Of a stretch of DNA of 64,000 nt, positions 1 to 8,638 are shown one piece after another (positions within the stretch are counted from its first letter, which is position 1; each line of letters starts with the position of its first letter). Location: positions 2,914,001 to 2,978,000 of the forward strand of contig NZ_CP015863.1 of the NCBI RefSeq assembly GCF_002163755.1, in the 5' to 3' direction. The notes beneath the pieces were generated by a model, which saw only the letters and a list, made by a program, of their open reading frames with translations, searched no databases and was not told the origin of the DNA. Both the position numbers and the translations under genes were made by a program. This DNA comes from Vibrio campbellii CAIM 519 = NBRC 15631 = ATCC 25920. Its GTDB lineage: Bacteria > Pseudomonadota > Gammaproteobacteria > Enterobacterales > Vibrionaceae.

Positions 1-432
1 ACGCTGAGAAACACCAACATGGCTCGCTCCCGGCATAAAAACAAGATAACGCGAAGGAAGAGTGATATCCGTCGTCAGACGAGCGCCCTTGGTACCTAGC
101 GGGTCTTTAACCACCTGTACAACAATATCCTGTCCTTGGCGAACCAATTCAGAAATATCACGCACTTGGAACTGTTGCTTTTCGTTCTCTGCCACACATT
201 CGGTGTGCGGAACGATGTCTGACGCGTGTAAGAATGCCGCTTTATCTAGACCAATATCGACAAACGCCGCTTGCATGCCCGGCAATACTCGGCTCACTTT
301 GCCTTTGTAAATATTGCCAACAATGCCGCGGCGCGATTCACGTTCTATATGAACTTCTTGTAGTACTCCACCTTCAATCATGGCCACACGAGTCTCACTC
401 GGGGTCACGTTAAGCAGCAATTCTGCACTCAT
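1..432 (-). CDS. rng: Ribonuclease G, N-terminal part (cut by window edge)
   Basis: This is the first 144 codons of RNase G, the endoribonuclease of the RNase E/G family that matures 16S rRNA 5' ends and turns over some mRNAs. The visible protein begins MSAELLLNVTPSETRVAMIE and contains the S1-type RNA-binding region (GNIYKGKVSRVLPGMQAAFV, then DIGLDKAAFLHASD). The catalytic DNase I-like and zinc-link domains lie outside the window. The ATG is at 432, 18 bp downstream of the maf stop, so rng probably belongs to the mreBCD-maf-rng group on this strand, an arrangement familiar from enterobacteria. The call rests on recognisable sequence; completeness cannot be judged. Confidence 0.93.
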   Translation of the reverse strand, partial: MSAELLLNVTPSETRVAMIEGGVLQEVHIERESRRGIVGNIYKGKVSRVLPGMQAAFVDIGLDKAAFLHASDIVPHTECVAENEKQQFQVRDISELVRQGQDIVVQVVKDPLGTKGARLTTDITLPSRYLVFMPGASHVGVSQR

Positions 433-450
433 GTGCACACCTCAAAACAA

Positions 451-1020
451 TTATAAAAATTCTTGAATTAGCTGATCGGTTTCGAACAAAGGTAAGCCTA
501 CTACGGCGTGATAACTGCCTTCGATTCGGGTGACGAAACGCCCACCGAGTCCTTGAATACCATAACTTCCAGCTTTGTCGCATGGTTCGCCTGACTGCCA
601 GTATCGTTCTATTTCTTCTTCAGTCAGTGTTTTGAACCACACGTCAGTGATAACGACCACTGAGTGTTGTTGTTCTTTTGATACGATGCTCACCGCGGTC
701 ATCACTTGGTGCTGACGGCCGGATAAATTACTGAGCATGCGTTTTGAATCTTCGAAACTTTTTGGCTTTTCTAGCACGTGGTTATCGCATACCACTACGG
801 TATCGGAGCCCAATACAACGGAATCAGGCTTAGCCATCGCTAAGCCTGCTTGAGCTTTTTCCAAAGAGAGACGCAACACATAGTCTTTTGCTTGCTCGTG
901 GTCTTGTTTGGCTTCCTCTATATCAGGAAGCACAATATCAAAGTCATAATCTAACTGAGCAAGCAGCTCTTTTCTTCTCGGAGAACCCGATGCGAGTACG
1001 AGGGATAAGCCCTTTTTCAC
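451..1020 (-). CDS. maf: Maf/YhdE nucleoside triphosphate pyrophosphatase
   Basis: A 189-residue Maf-family house-cleaning NTP pyrophosphatase. The YhdE-type members hydrolyse dTTP, UTP and modified pyrimidine triphosphates to the monophosphate. The family signature LASGSPRRKELL sits at residues 9-20, and VLGSDTVV with the metal-binding Asp follows near residue 70. The C-terminal part has DKAGSYGIQG with conserved Lys and Gln. The length is typical. The start is GTG at 1020, with AAGG about 7 bases upstream and the mreD stop only 4 bp away, so it is co-transcribed with mreBCD. I infer the YhdE subtype from its position after mreD; the YceF paralogue is the alternative. Confidence 0.93.
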   Translation of the reverse strand: MKKGLSLVLASGSPRRKELLAQLDYDFDIVLPDIEEAKQDHEQAKDYVLRLSLEKAQAGLAMAKPDSVVLGSDTVVVCDNHVLEKPKSFEDSKRMLSNLSGRQHQVMTAVSIVSKEQQHSVVVITDVWFKTLTEEEIERYWQSGEPCDKAGSYGIQGLGGRFVTRIEGSYHAVVGLPLFETDQLIQEFL

Positions 1021-1024
1021 AACG

Positions 1025-1513
1025 CTACCTTACGTGCCATGCGCGACGGACGCGTCGCATTAATAAAAACATCCATGGCCAAAGTATACAGTTTATTGCT
1101 GCAGTCCACAGGGATAATGGATTAAATACTACGTCCTGGTTCAAATATTCCCCACAGAATATGAGAAGCTCTAGTAGCACGGTAAAAAAGGCAATCAAAA
1201 TAGATTGTTGCCATAATGCCATGTTACGGATAACCAAGAAGTTTAATGCCACCAAGTAGATAATGATCGACATCATCATCCCTCGGATCCCGAGCGTCGA
1301 GCCAATCAAAATGTCCCACAACAAACCTAAGATCAGAGCGGTACCAACATTAACACGGTGCGGCAATGCCAACACCCAGTAACAGGTCACTAGGAACAGC
1401 CATGATGGGCGCAACAAATCGAGTACGCCCGGCCATGGAATGGTTTGTAGGACTAGCGCAACGAAGAAGCTGACGCCGATGACCATTCGACTTCTTAATA
1501 CACTATTGGCCAT
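1025..1513 (-). CDS. mreD: Rod shape-determining protein MreD
   Basis: A 162-residue polytopic inner-membrane protein of the elongasome, which with MreC and MreB positions lateral cell-wall synthesis. The sequence is strongly hydrophobic, with about five membrane segments (for example FFVALVLQTIPW near the start). The conserved stretch LLWDILIGSTLGIRG is characteristic of MreD. Its ATG at 1513 overlaps the mreC stop by 11 bp, so translation is likely coupled. It ends in a basic tail (MRRVRRAWHVR). The assignment is secure from the order mreB-mreC-mreD. Confidence 0.95.
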   Translation of the reverse strand: MANSVLRSRMVIGVSFFVALVLQTIPWPGVLDLLRPSWLFLVTCYWVLALPHRVNVGTALILGLLWDILIGSTLGIRGMMMSIIIYLVALNFLVIRNMALWQQSILIAFFTVLLELLIFCGEYLNQDVVFNPLSLWTAAINCILWPWMFLLMRRVRRAWHVR

Positions 1514-2393
1514 CGGTTACCTCTTGTTCTGAACCTTCTTCTACATTGGATTGCAGTACTTTATGTTGACGGTCTTCATTCGGCCAAATCAACAACAAGT
1601 AGCGCAGACGATCAAACTCAACCACTGGCTCCGCTTTGATCGATGCAAACTCTTGGCGAGTGTCGTGATCGACATTCGTGACTGTCGCAACCGGGTAGCC
1701 TTCTGGGTAGATACCACCAAGACCCGATGTCACCAGCAAATCACCCACTTGGATATCTGTACTGGTTGGGATATGTTCCAATTGGATTTCATCCACTTCA
1801 CCGTTACCGGAAGCGATCACGCGAATATCGTTACGAATTACCTGAACTGGAATCGCGTTTTTCGCATCTGTTAGCAGCAATACGCGTGCGTTATGCGCCG
1901 CAACAAACGTCACCTGACCAACGATACCTTTCTCGTTGATAACAGGTTGGCCAACGTACACACCATCAATACGGCCTTTATCAATCACCACTTGGTGACG
2001 ATATGGTGATGTATCAACGGCCATCACTTCTGTCACGACTTTCTTCTCGTCACGGACGAAGGAAGAGCCGAGAAGTTTGCGCAGGCGCTGGTTTTCTTCT
2101 TTATATTGGTCGAGCAAGATCAGCTCGCTCTTCAGGCGAAGCACTTCGCGCTTCAAATTGCGATTGCCTTCAATCAATGCCTGACGAGTGTTTAAACGCT
2201 CGAACATTCCATCAAACATGCTACGAGGCATATTGGCTGCATACTGAATAGGAGCAACCATACTGTTCAATAGGTATCGGACGTTGGAAAACGTATCTAG
2301 ACGGTTATCAGCCAGCATTAAGCTCGCCGACACGATGACAGCAAAAAACAGACGCAATTGCAGAGATGGGCCTCTGCCAAAAATCGGTTTCAT
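1503..2393 (-). CDS. mreC: Rod shape-determining protein MreC
   Basis: A 296-residue bitopic periplasmic scaffold protein linking MreB and MreD to the penicillin-binding proteins. It has a short cytoplasmic tail, one membrane segment at about residues 12-30, and a coiled-coil region at about 60-110 (RQALIEGNRNLKREVLRLKS onward). A beta-barrel domain follows, with the family motifs VIDKGRIDGVYVGQPV and LLVTSGLGGIYPEGYPV. The C-terminus is acidic and shows no conserved domain. The 148-bp gap to mreB holds a stem-loop that probably reduces read-through from mreB. Confidence 0.95.
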   Translation of the reverse strand: MKPIFGRGPSLQLRLFFAVIVSASLMLADNRLDTFSNVRYLLNSMVAPIQYAANMPRSMFDGMFERLNTRQALIEGNRNLKREVLRLKSELILLDQYKEENQRLRKLLGSSFVRDEKKVVTEVMAVDTSPYRHQVVIDKGRIDGVYVGQPVINEKGIVGQVTFVAAHNARVLLLTDAKNAIPVQVIRNDIRVIASGNGEVDEIQLEHIPTSTDIQVGDLLVTSGLGGIYPEGYPVATVTNVDHDTRQEFASIKAEPVVEFDRLRYLLLIWPNEDRQHKVLQSNVEEGSEQEVTDGQ

Positions 2394-2509
2394 CTTGTTT
2401 TTAACCTGATTGCTACCATGATTATTGAGCCTTACTTGGCAACCTAAGAATACGACATAGTGTGATTCTAGGTATGGAGCAGATTGAAATTACAGAGTGC
2501 GGAAAATGA

Positions 2510-2535
2510 AGGTGAAGCCCGAGTGGACTTCACCT
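2510..2535 (-). terminator. Stem-loop after mreB
   Basis: AGGTGAAG at 2510-2517 pairs with CTTCACCT at 2528-2535 around a 10-base loop. On the minus strand the hairpin is followed by TTCATTTTCC, a weak U-rich tail. It probably acts as a partial terminator that lets some transcription continue into mreC. Confidence 0.5.
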
Positions 2536-2541
2536 AACACT

Positions 2542-3585
2542 TTATTCTTCAGAGAATAGATCGCCACCGTGCATGTCGATCATTTCTAGTGCCTTACCAC
2601 CACCACGAGCCACACATGTAAGTGGGTCTTCAGCGATAACCACAGGAATACCTGTTTCTTCCATTAGTAGACGGTCTAGGTCTTTCAGTAGTGCACCACC
2701 ACCTGTTAGTACCATACCGTTTTCAGAGATATCAGACGCTAGCTCTGGTGGACATTGCTCAAGCGCAACCATCACTGCAGATACGATGCCTGATAGCGGC
2801 TCTTGCAGTGCTTCTAGGATTTCGTTTGAGTTCAGGCTAAAGCTACGTGGCACACCTTCTGCAAGGTTACGACCGCGAACTTCGATCTCTTGAACTTCAT
2901 CACCAGGGTAAGCAGAACCGATTTCGTGTTTGATCTTTTCAGCTGTTGCTTCACCGATCAAGCTGCCGTAGTTACGACGTACATAGTTGATCACGGCTTC
3001 ATCAAAGCGGTCACCACCGATACGAACAGAAGACGAGTAAACCACACCGTTTAGTGAGATAACCGCAACTTCGGTCGTACCACCACCGATATCGACCACC
3101 ATTGAACCTGTTGGCTCAGATACGCGAAGGCCAGCACCGATTGCCGCCGCCATTGGCTCGTCAATTAGGTAAACTTCACGTGCGCCAGCACCTAGTGCAG
3201 ATTCACGAATCGCACGGCGCTCAACTTGAGTAGAACCACAAGGAACACAAACCAGTACACGAGGGCTTGGTTTAAGGATGCTGTTGTCATGCACTTGCTT
3301 AATGAAGTGCTGAAGCATTTTTTCTGTTACATAGAAGTCAGCAATAACGCCGTCTTTCATTGGGCGGATTGCTGAGATGTTGCCCGGCGTACGACCAAGC
3401 ATCTGTTTTGCCGCATGGCCTACAGCAGCAACGCTTTTTGCAGAACCTACACGATCTTGACGAATAGCAACTACAGAAGGTTCATCAAGGACGATGCCCT
3501 GTCCTTTTACGTAAATTAGAGTGTTGGCAGTACCTAAATCGATAGATAGGTCGTTAGAAAACATGCCACGAAGTTTTTTAAACAT
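2542..3585 (-). CDS. mreB: Rod shape-determining actin homologue MreB
   Basis: A 347-residue bacterial actin that forms membrane-bound filaments guiding lateral wall synthesis. Nucleotide-binding motifs of the actin/Hsp70 fold are visible: DLGTANTLIYVKGQG (phosphate 1, residues about 17-31), VVDIGGGTTEVAVIS (phosphate 2, around residue 165) and LTGGGALL (adenosine motif, around 295). The N-terminal MFKKLRGMFSNDLSIDLG includes the amphipathic membrane-binding helix of Gram-negative MreB. The length matches the E. coli protein. A 12-bp inverted repeat lies in the leader about 50-86 bases upstream. It is separated from mshQ by 152 bp. Confidence 0.98.
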   Translation of the reverse strand: MFKKLRGMFSNDLSIDLGTANTLIYVKGQGIVLDEPSVVAIRQDRVGSAKSVAAVGHAAKQMLGRTPGNISAIRPMKDGVIADFYVTEKMLQHFIKQVHDNSILKPSPRVLVCVPCGSTQVERRAIRESALGAGAREVYLIDEPMAAAIGAGLRVSEPTGSMVVDIGGGTTEVAVISLNGVVYSSSVRIGGDRFDEAVINYVRRNYGSLIGEATAEKIKHEIGSAYPGDEVQEIEVRGRNLAEGVPRSFSLNSNEILEALQEPLSGIVSAVMVALEQCPPELASDISENGMVLTGGGALLKDLDRLLMEETGIPVVIAEDPLTCVARGGGKALEMIDMHGGDLFSEE

Positions 3586-3634
3586 ATTCTTCGCTCATCC
3601 TGCAAAAATTTAGAAGACAAAAATTGTCCTAAAT

Positions 3635-3671
3635 GTACCAATGCCTCGCTGTCACAGCAAGGCATTGGTAC
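3635..3671. repeat. 12-bp perfect inverted repeat between mshQ and mreB
   Basis: GTACCAATGCCT (3635-3646) and AGGCATTGGTAC (3660-3671) are perfectly complementary. The 13-base loop itself contains GCTGT/ACAGC pairing. Neither strand shows a clean U tract right after it, so it is not a textbook terminator. It may be a 3' end or processing structure for the msh mRNA, or a leader element for mreB. Confidence 0.6.
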
Positions 3672-3737
3672 ACAAACATGAGCAGAAAACCTCAATTTCT
3701 TGCAGTTTCCTTACTTAACGCAAAAAACCGAAGTTTA

Positions 3738-6700
3738 TTACTGTCCGGTTAACCCCGGTTCACCACGATAAATCACTCGGTCATTGCCACGATGAATACC
3801 AAACGTGACTACCGATGATGGGTTTTCTTCGGAGCCATCTTTATCCCAGTCGTATTTGAGCCAAGGGAGCGAATTGCCACCACCTTCAAGATTAAGCCAT
3901 ACGCGAGTTTGCTGGCGATACGGCTCTGCTTCTTTAGCCGTTACCGTTCGAGAGTAACCTTCAGAAACTTTACCACCAGCTCCTAATGTGACCGTTTTAG
4001 GGGCCGCATCAGTACCTGTTGGCCAAATATGCGTTTCAGCAGCAGTGACACCTTTCACATCGGTTTGGCTGTCATCAGGGTTGGCGATAAAGCGGCTACC
4101 ATTCCAGTATTCAACTCGTAATGGCACTCTCAGCGTCGAGCCTTGGTTGCCACCGACATCATCTAGGTCTACACGGCCAAAGCGGATATCAGGTTGGGTA
4201 GGCAATAACCCCTCACTACCATCGATAGATACTGGATCCTTATTATCATCCGCGGATTTGATTGATATCGCCGTATCTTTCGCGTTCTCATTAAAGTTGA
4301 GCGGACCATCTGGGTAACTTGAGCCAGAACCTTTTAATAGCTCTAACCCATCCGTCGTTGAACCAGTAAACTTACCTAGACTTCTTGAAGTGACATAAGC
4401 AGCACCATTATTCACCCAAGTCCCCGTATAGGTTTTGTTCAAAATAAAACGAGGCTGATAAGAGCTAGTATCTTTCAAACCAAACTTTGCTTGTAAGCCA
4501 CTAGAGAAGAAGGCGTAGTTTGTTAAAGCGCCTTTATCCGCATTTAATGCCTCAACATAAAACTCCTCGACGCCAAAGCCTTGTTTCATATAAGCAAAGT
4601 TTCCTTGATGCGGGTAAGCCCATTGATTTCCTTTCGCTTCATCAACTCGGAAATACTTAGGGTAGATACGACCAATATTTTCTTCTGCTGGCGTAATGGT
4701 GAAAGCTTTACTGCCGAGATACGTTTCAGGTGGTGTAATCGTGAAGTCAAAAGCACCAACTTCGGACACAGTTTGCATCACTGACCCGGTACCATTAGTT
4801 AGATTGATATGATCGTATGTGGTCGTCCCTAAAGTGCCAGGAATCGCACTATCAAACTGCGGGTAAGATACTTTATGACTAATCGTTAAACCTGATTGTT
4901 GATAGTTTTGTGCTGGCTTCTTGTCATCACCAAATTGATAAGCCGTCACTTTCATTGTGAACTCTTCTCCAGCAGCAACAAGTTTCTGGCTACAAGAGCC
5001 TGAACCGCACAGACCACCATCAACCGTTAATTTGAGATATGCTGGAAAACTCACAAAGCTATTCTGTCCTAACGAATCCTTTTCATCTTTTATTTTCGCC
5101 TTCAGCGCGACTTTGCCTGCTTCTGGATACTTTAAGTTGAAGTAAGCTTTACCTTGCTTATTAAAGTAGACATCAGCAACCTCAACAGTATTTGTCCCAA
5201 CGGTAACCTCGTTACTGAAAGAACCATCTCTCTTTTTGAAAGAGACATAAGCGGGGACTGATACTGCATTGCTTGTCGGTTCGATTCTTTCAATGGATAA
5301 CTGAACATCTCGATTTTCGCCGTCACCGCCCTGTTGGCTTGGTGAGCTACAAAACTCCAAATAAGGCGAACGTTGATTGCTATATTGTGCCTGTCCTTTG
5401 GTATTGAAGAATGGCTTACCAGCGACCTTATCTGGAACCGTTACACCCAACGCCGCAGAGTTAAATACGATATTACAGTTTTGCTCAGATAGCGGACCAC
5501 CAGCGATACGACACTTCGCTCCGTCAAAGCCAAACTGTGGAACCGAGCTACTTGCAATTCCAAGTTTTGCTGAACCTGATTGGAATGCTTGTAGCTTCAA
5601 CGAAACAGAGTCAGAAAACGTAACACGATCTCCCCCTTCCCATGCGACAAGAGAATCCGATTGCGGCAATAAGGACACCGTCACAGGGTCAACCGTTGCT
5701 CCTGGGTTCGAGCTCAATACTGAAGATGGGTACGTTTTCGAACAAGAAGGATCCATACATGCTCGTAGTGTAACCTCGGACGCCTGACAAATACTGCCAG
5801 TACCAGCGTAATCAAATTCGAAGTGGTGAATGCCTTCCGTTATTTTCTGGTATTTATCGGCACAAACTTGGAAGTTATCCATTTCGTGTGTGTTTGTTAG
5901 CGCCCCCGTGGAAGCAGTAACTGAAATACGGAAGTTTTCAGGTGTGTAATTGAAGTTCCCTTCAGTTAATACATCAAAATTACTAATTACTGTATGCCAT
6001 TGACCATTAACTCCAACCTTTCGCTGTACGGATAGAGTAATCGCTCCCGAATTGCGAGAGTTCAAAATAACCTTGTAGCGATGAGGAGTGCTCGAACGAT
6101 TATCTAACGATTGGTTAAACTGCTTTCCTTTGATGTACTTGTAACCTTTTAGCCATTTACCGTTGTTGTCTTTAATGCCTGCGCCACGCACGCCAACACT
6201 GTTTGCAGAGCCATGACTAGCAAGGTTTTCCCCACCTTCTCGGTAAAAGTTGCCGTATTCATCGATACCTATACCTAACCATCCACCAGCAAAGCCCTCT
6301 ACATCATGAGACACCTCACCAGAGTGGTTTTTGTGTAGTTTCATACCATAGCCTAATGGCCCGCCGAAAGCCCCTGTTTGCGGAGGCACATTAGCATCAG
6401 AGATAACCAACGCAACGCCATCTGCACCATTATAGCCACCACCATAAGCAAAGTGATCGAACTCAATTTCTAAGTAGTTCTCATCGGACGGAAACAAGTA
6501 GTTGTAAGCAGAAGCTGTCGCTTGACGAGTTCTATTATCATTGAGTCGGAAGCGTCCATTAACTACATGTGGCTTAACGCTGCTGCCGTAACCAATAACA
6601 GACCAGTTATCAACATTAGATGAACTAAACGTTTCCATTGGAAGTAAATTACATTGTGTTGGGTCAGGGTCAGGGGGAGTAGTACCACAAAACTCATAGA

Positions 6701-8186
6701 AGTCATCGTAACCGGATCCTGAACTTACATTAACTGGACATTCGCCTTTTGATTGGGAGCTGTTACAACTTGGGTCATTTAACCCACAAAACGCAACCAA
6801 ATTTCCGTTGTAATAATATGAAGAGTTCAACTGCCCACACAACGTAGAGTTGTTAGAAATACTGACATACTTGTTATTGGAAAAACCTACTGCTTTCATG
6901 TCAGCCAGAATTTTCGCTCCAGAAAGAGCCATCCCTGTATTTTTGGTACTTACAGTGCCAAATACAGAGGCATTTGTGACATGCAGATACTTGTTAGTTG
7001 ATACATCATCACCAACAAATGAGTTGTTAATATTTGCACCATCACCAGAGCTTGACGCTTCTCCACAAATATAGGAGTTATCAATTACGTGAAGGTACTC
7101 TTTAACATTTACATCACCTTTAACTTTAGAGTGCTCAATTCGCCCACCTTCATTTGTACTAGAAACAGTGCCTGACACTTGTGAAGATTGCACATCAACG
7201 TAACCCTTAGCAGCAATATCTCCGCCAATTTGGCTGCTATTAATTGCCATACTCTGATTGCGCCCTTGAGTATTATCAATATCGCCAGACACACTAGAGT
7301 CAGATACACGAATAAAACCTTTGGCGTTGATATCACCAGAAACAGACGAGTTACTTAATACTTCAACCGCAGGGTTACCACTGCTACGAGAGGTAACATC
7401 TCCATTCACATTCGTATTATTGAGTTGCACATAGTCTTCAGAAAGTATGTATTGATTGACTCTGTAGTTAGTCACTTTTATGGACTCTTGAGCACTAACA
7501 TACCCAGAAATGAGATGCGTGCTGTTTGATACAGTCTGAATACCACCGTGGGAAGAGGAAATGTGTCCGCCCACATCACCATTCGTTGTTTTTATCTGAT
7601 CTCTCGCCTCGATATACGAGCCTACATCAACATTATTCAGTGTCACCCCACCGGCATAGCTATCAACATAGCCACCAACATCACTGTTGGCACCATTAAT
7701 GTGTTTTTGAGCTATGACACTTTCTCCAACATTGACATTATCAAATACAACATCATTGTTAGAGCTCCTTATAAACCTAGATACAGTAGCGTCTGTTAAA
7801 TTGATGTAACCACCATTATCGATACTACCGTAAATATATAAGTTACGAGCACTAAAAGAATTTCGGTCTAGGTTAAGGGAAAGATTCCGATTACTACTAC
7901 CAATCGTATTATTACCACCGAAAGAAGAATATCGATCCAAATACAGTTGTGATACATAAGGACCGGCAACAATACTATCGCCATAATTTAGATTAACGCC
8001 TACTGTACATACGTAAGTGGAGTAGTTGCTTGTATAGTAGCCATTATTGGGGCAAGGACTATTCCAAGCCACATATTCATTATCGCTCCAAGACCAACGA
8101 GGAGTAAGGTCATACATAACTCCAGCAAGAGATTGAGCAGACAGCAAGCTATATGTGAGAGCCCCAAACATCATTATTTTTTTCAT
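3738..8186 (-). CDS. mshQ: MSHA biogenesis protein MshQ, large secreted lectin-like protein
   Basis: A 1482-residue protein encoded last in the MSHA operon. Residues 1-22 look like a Sec signal peptide. Residues about 100-460 contain short repeats spaced 17-22 residues apart (GDV or GDI followed by a small-residue turn and V-x-x-S-x-V; examples at about 262, 284, 301, 322, 357), which suggests a right-handed beta-solenoid. Residues about 515-780 resemble a concanavalin/L-type lectin sandwich (EFDHFAYGGGYNGADGVALV). The remainder, about 785-1482, resembles the large C-terminal domain of MshQ proteins (DUF6701). Cysteines are numerous, as in a disulfide-stabilised exported protein. It lacks a prepilin signal. 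By analogy with PilY1 I infer a tip or surface adhesin role; this is not shown by the sequence. Confidence 0.88.
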   Translation of the reverse strand: MKKIMMFGALTYSLLSAQSLAGVMYDLTPRWSWSDNEYVAWNSPCPNNGYYTSNYSTYVCTVGVNLNYGDSIVAGPYVSQLYLDRYSSFGGNNTIGSSNRNLSLNLDRNSFSARNLYIYGSIDNGGYINLTDATVSRFIRSSNNDVVFDNVNVGESVIAQKHINGANSDVGGYVDSYAGGVTLNNVDVGSYIEARDQIKTTNGDVGGHISSSHGGIQTVSNSTHLISGYVSAQESIKVTNYRVNQYILSEDYVQLNNTNVNGDVTSRSSGNPAVEVLSNSSVSGDINAKGFIRVSDSSVSGDIDNTQGRNQSMAINSSQIGGDIAAKGYVDVQSSQVSGTVSSTNEGGRIEHSKVKGDVNVKEYLHVIDNSYICGEASSSGDGANINNSFVGDDVSTNKYLHVTNASVFGTVSTKNTGMALSGAKILADMKAVGFSNNKYVSISNNSTLCGQLNSSYYYNGNLVAFCGLNDPSCNSSQSKGECPVNVSSGSGYDDFYEFCGTTPPDPDPTQCNLLPMETFSSSNVDNWSVIGYGSSVKPHVVNGRFRLNDNRTRQATASAYNYLFPSDENYLEIEFDHFAYGGGYNGADGVALVISDANVPPQTGAFGGPLGYGMKLHKNHSGEVSHDVEGFAGGWLGIGIDEYGNFYREGGENLASHGSANSVGVRGAGIKDNNGKWLKGYKYIKGKQFNQSLDNRSSTPHRYKVILNSRNSGAITLSVQRKVGVNGQWHTVISNFDVLTEGNFNYTPENFRISVTASTGALTNTHEMDNFQVCADKYQKITEGIHHFEFDYAGTGSICQASEVTLRACMDPSCSKTYPSSVLSSNPGATVDPVTVSLLPQSDSLVAWEGGDRVTFSDSVSLKLQAFQSGSAKLGIASSSVPQFGFDGAKCRIAGGPLSEQNCNIVFNSAALGVTVPDKVAGKPFFNTKGQAQYSNQRSPYLEFCSSPSQQGGDGENRDVQLSIERIEPTSNAVSVPAYVSFKKRDGSFSNEVTVGTNTVEVADVYFNKQGKAYFNLKYPEAGKVALKAKIKDEKDSLGQNSFVSFPAYLKLTVDGGLCGSGSCSQKLVAAGEEFTMKVTAYQFGDDKKPAQNYQQSGLTISHKVSYPQFDSAIPGTLGTTTYDHINLTNGTGSVMQTVSEVGAFDFTITPPETYLGSKAFTITPAEENIGRIYPKYFRVDEAKGNQWAYPHQGNFAYMKQGFGVEEFYVEALNADKGALTNYAFFSSGLQAKFGLKDTSSYQPRFILNKTYTGTWVNNGAAYVTSRSLGKFTGSTTDGLELLKGSGSSYPDGPLNFNENAKDTAISIKSADDNKDPVSIDGSEGLLPTQPDIRFGRVDLDDVGGNQGSTLRVPLRVEYWNGSRFIANPDDSQTDVKGVTAAETHIWPTGTDAAPKTVTLGAGGKVSEGYSRTVTAKEAEPYRQQTRVWLNLEGGGNSLPWLKYDWDKDGSEENPSSVVTFGIHRGNDRVIYRGEPGLTGQ

Positions 8187-8194
8187 TATTTTAT

Positions 8195-8638
8195 TTACTC
8201 CCTAACCCAAATCTCTTGTTGGCGCTGTACTTGTGCAACCCCAGAACCACAAATTGCTGTGGCTTGCACTCTGAAAAGAGATTCAGCTTCAGAGGTACCT
8301 GCGTTAAAGGTACCGATATTTGAACATGTCATAGTATTGATTCGGCAACCCGAGCCTTGTGTAATCTGTGTAGGAGGAGATGTATTACCGTTTTCAATCT
8401 TAGAGCAAACATCAGCGATGACGGAGCCATCTGTGTTTAATGGATAAAGCTGAGTTAGTGCCCACTCATTGGCAGATTGAGCAATAAACCAAGCTTTGGT
8501 GCCCAAGAATTCTTTCGTTAATGTACTTTGGTTTGACCAACTTACTCTCATCAAAGAAGCAGCTAAGTACCCCATCACTATGATGACAAACAACACGACG
8601 ATCAGAACACTACCTTGTTGGACATTTCTACGGAACAT
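8195..8638 (-). CDS. mshP: MSHA minor pilin-like protein MshP
   Basis: A 147-residue protein if translation begins at the ATG at 8638 (MFRRNVQQGSVLIVV), preceded by AGGTG seven bases away. An upstream in-frame start at 8668 would overlap mshO by 41 bp and is less likely. The N-terminus has a short basic leader, Gly then SVLIVVLFVIIVMGYLAASL, a typical pilin hydrophobic helix, but position +5 is Val rather than Glu. This resembles the GspK/PilX-type tip minor pilins that lack Glu5. It has several cysteines in the globular part. It lies between mshO and mshQ in the minor pilin block. Confidence 0.9.
   Translation of the reverse strand: MFRRNVQQGSVLIVVLFVIIVMGYLAASLMRVSWSNQSTLTKEFLGTKAWFIAQSANEWALTQLYPLNTDGSVIADVCSKIENGNTSPPTQITQGSGCRINTMTCSNIGTFNAGTSEAESLFRVQATAICGSGVAQVQRQQEIWVRE

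Noticed and set aside
888..1259. 123-residue plus-strand frame across maf and mreD
   Set aside because: It is antisense to two secure genes and has no family features.
5377..5787. 136-residue plus-strand open frame antisense to mshQ
   Set aside because: It mirrors the mshQ codons, with no ribosome binding site or recognisable protein features.
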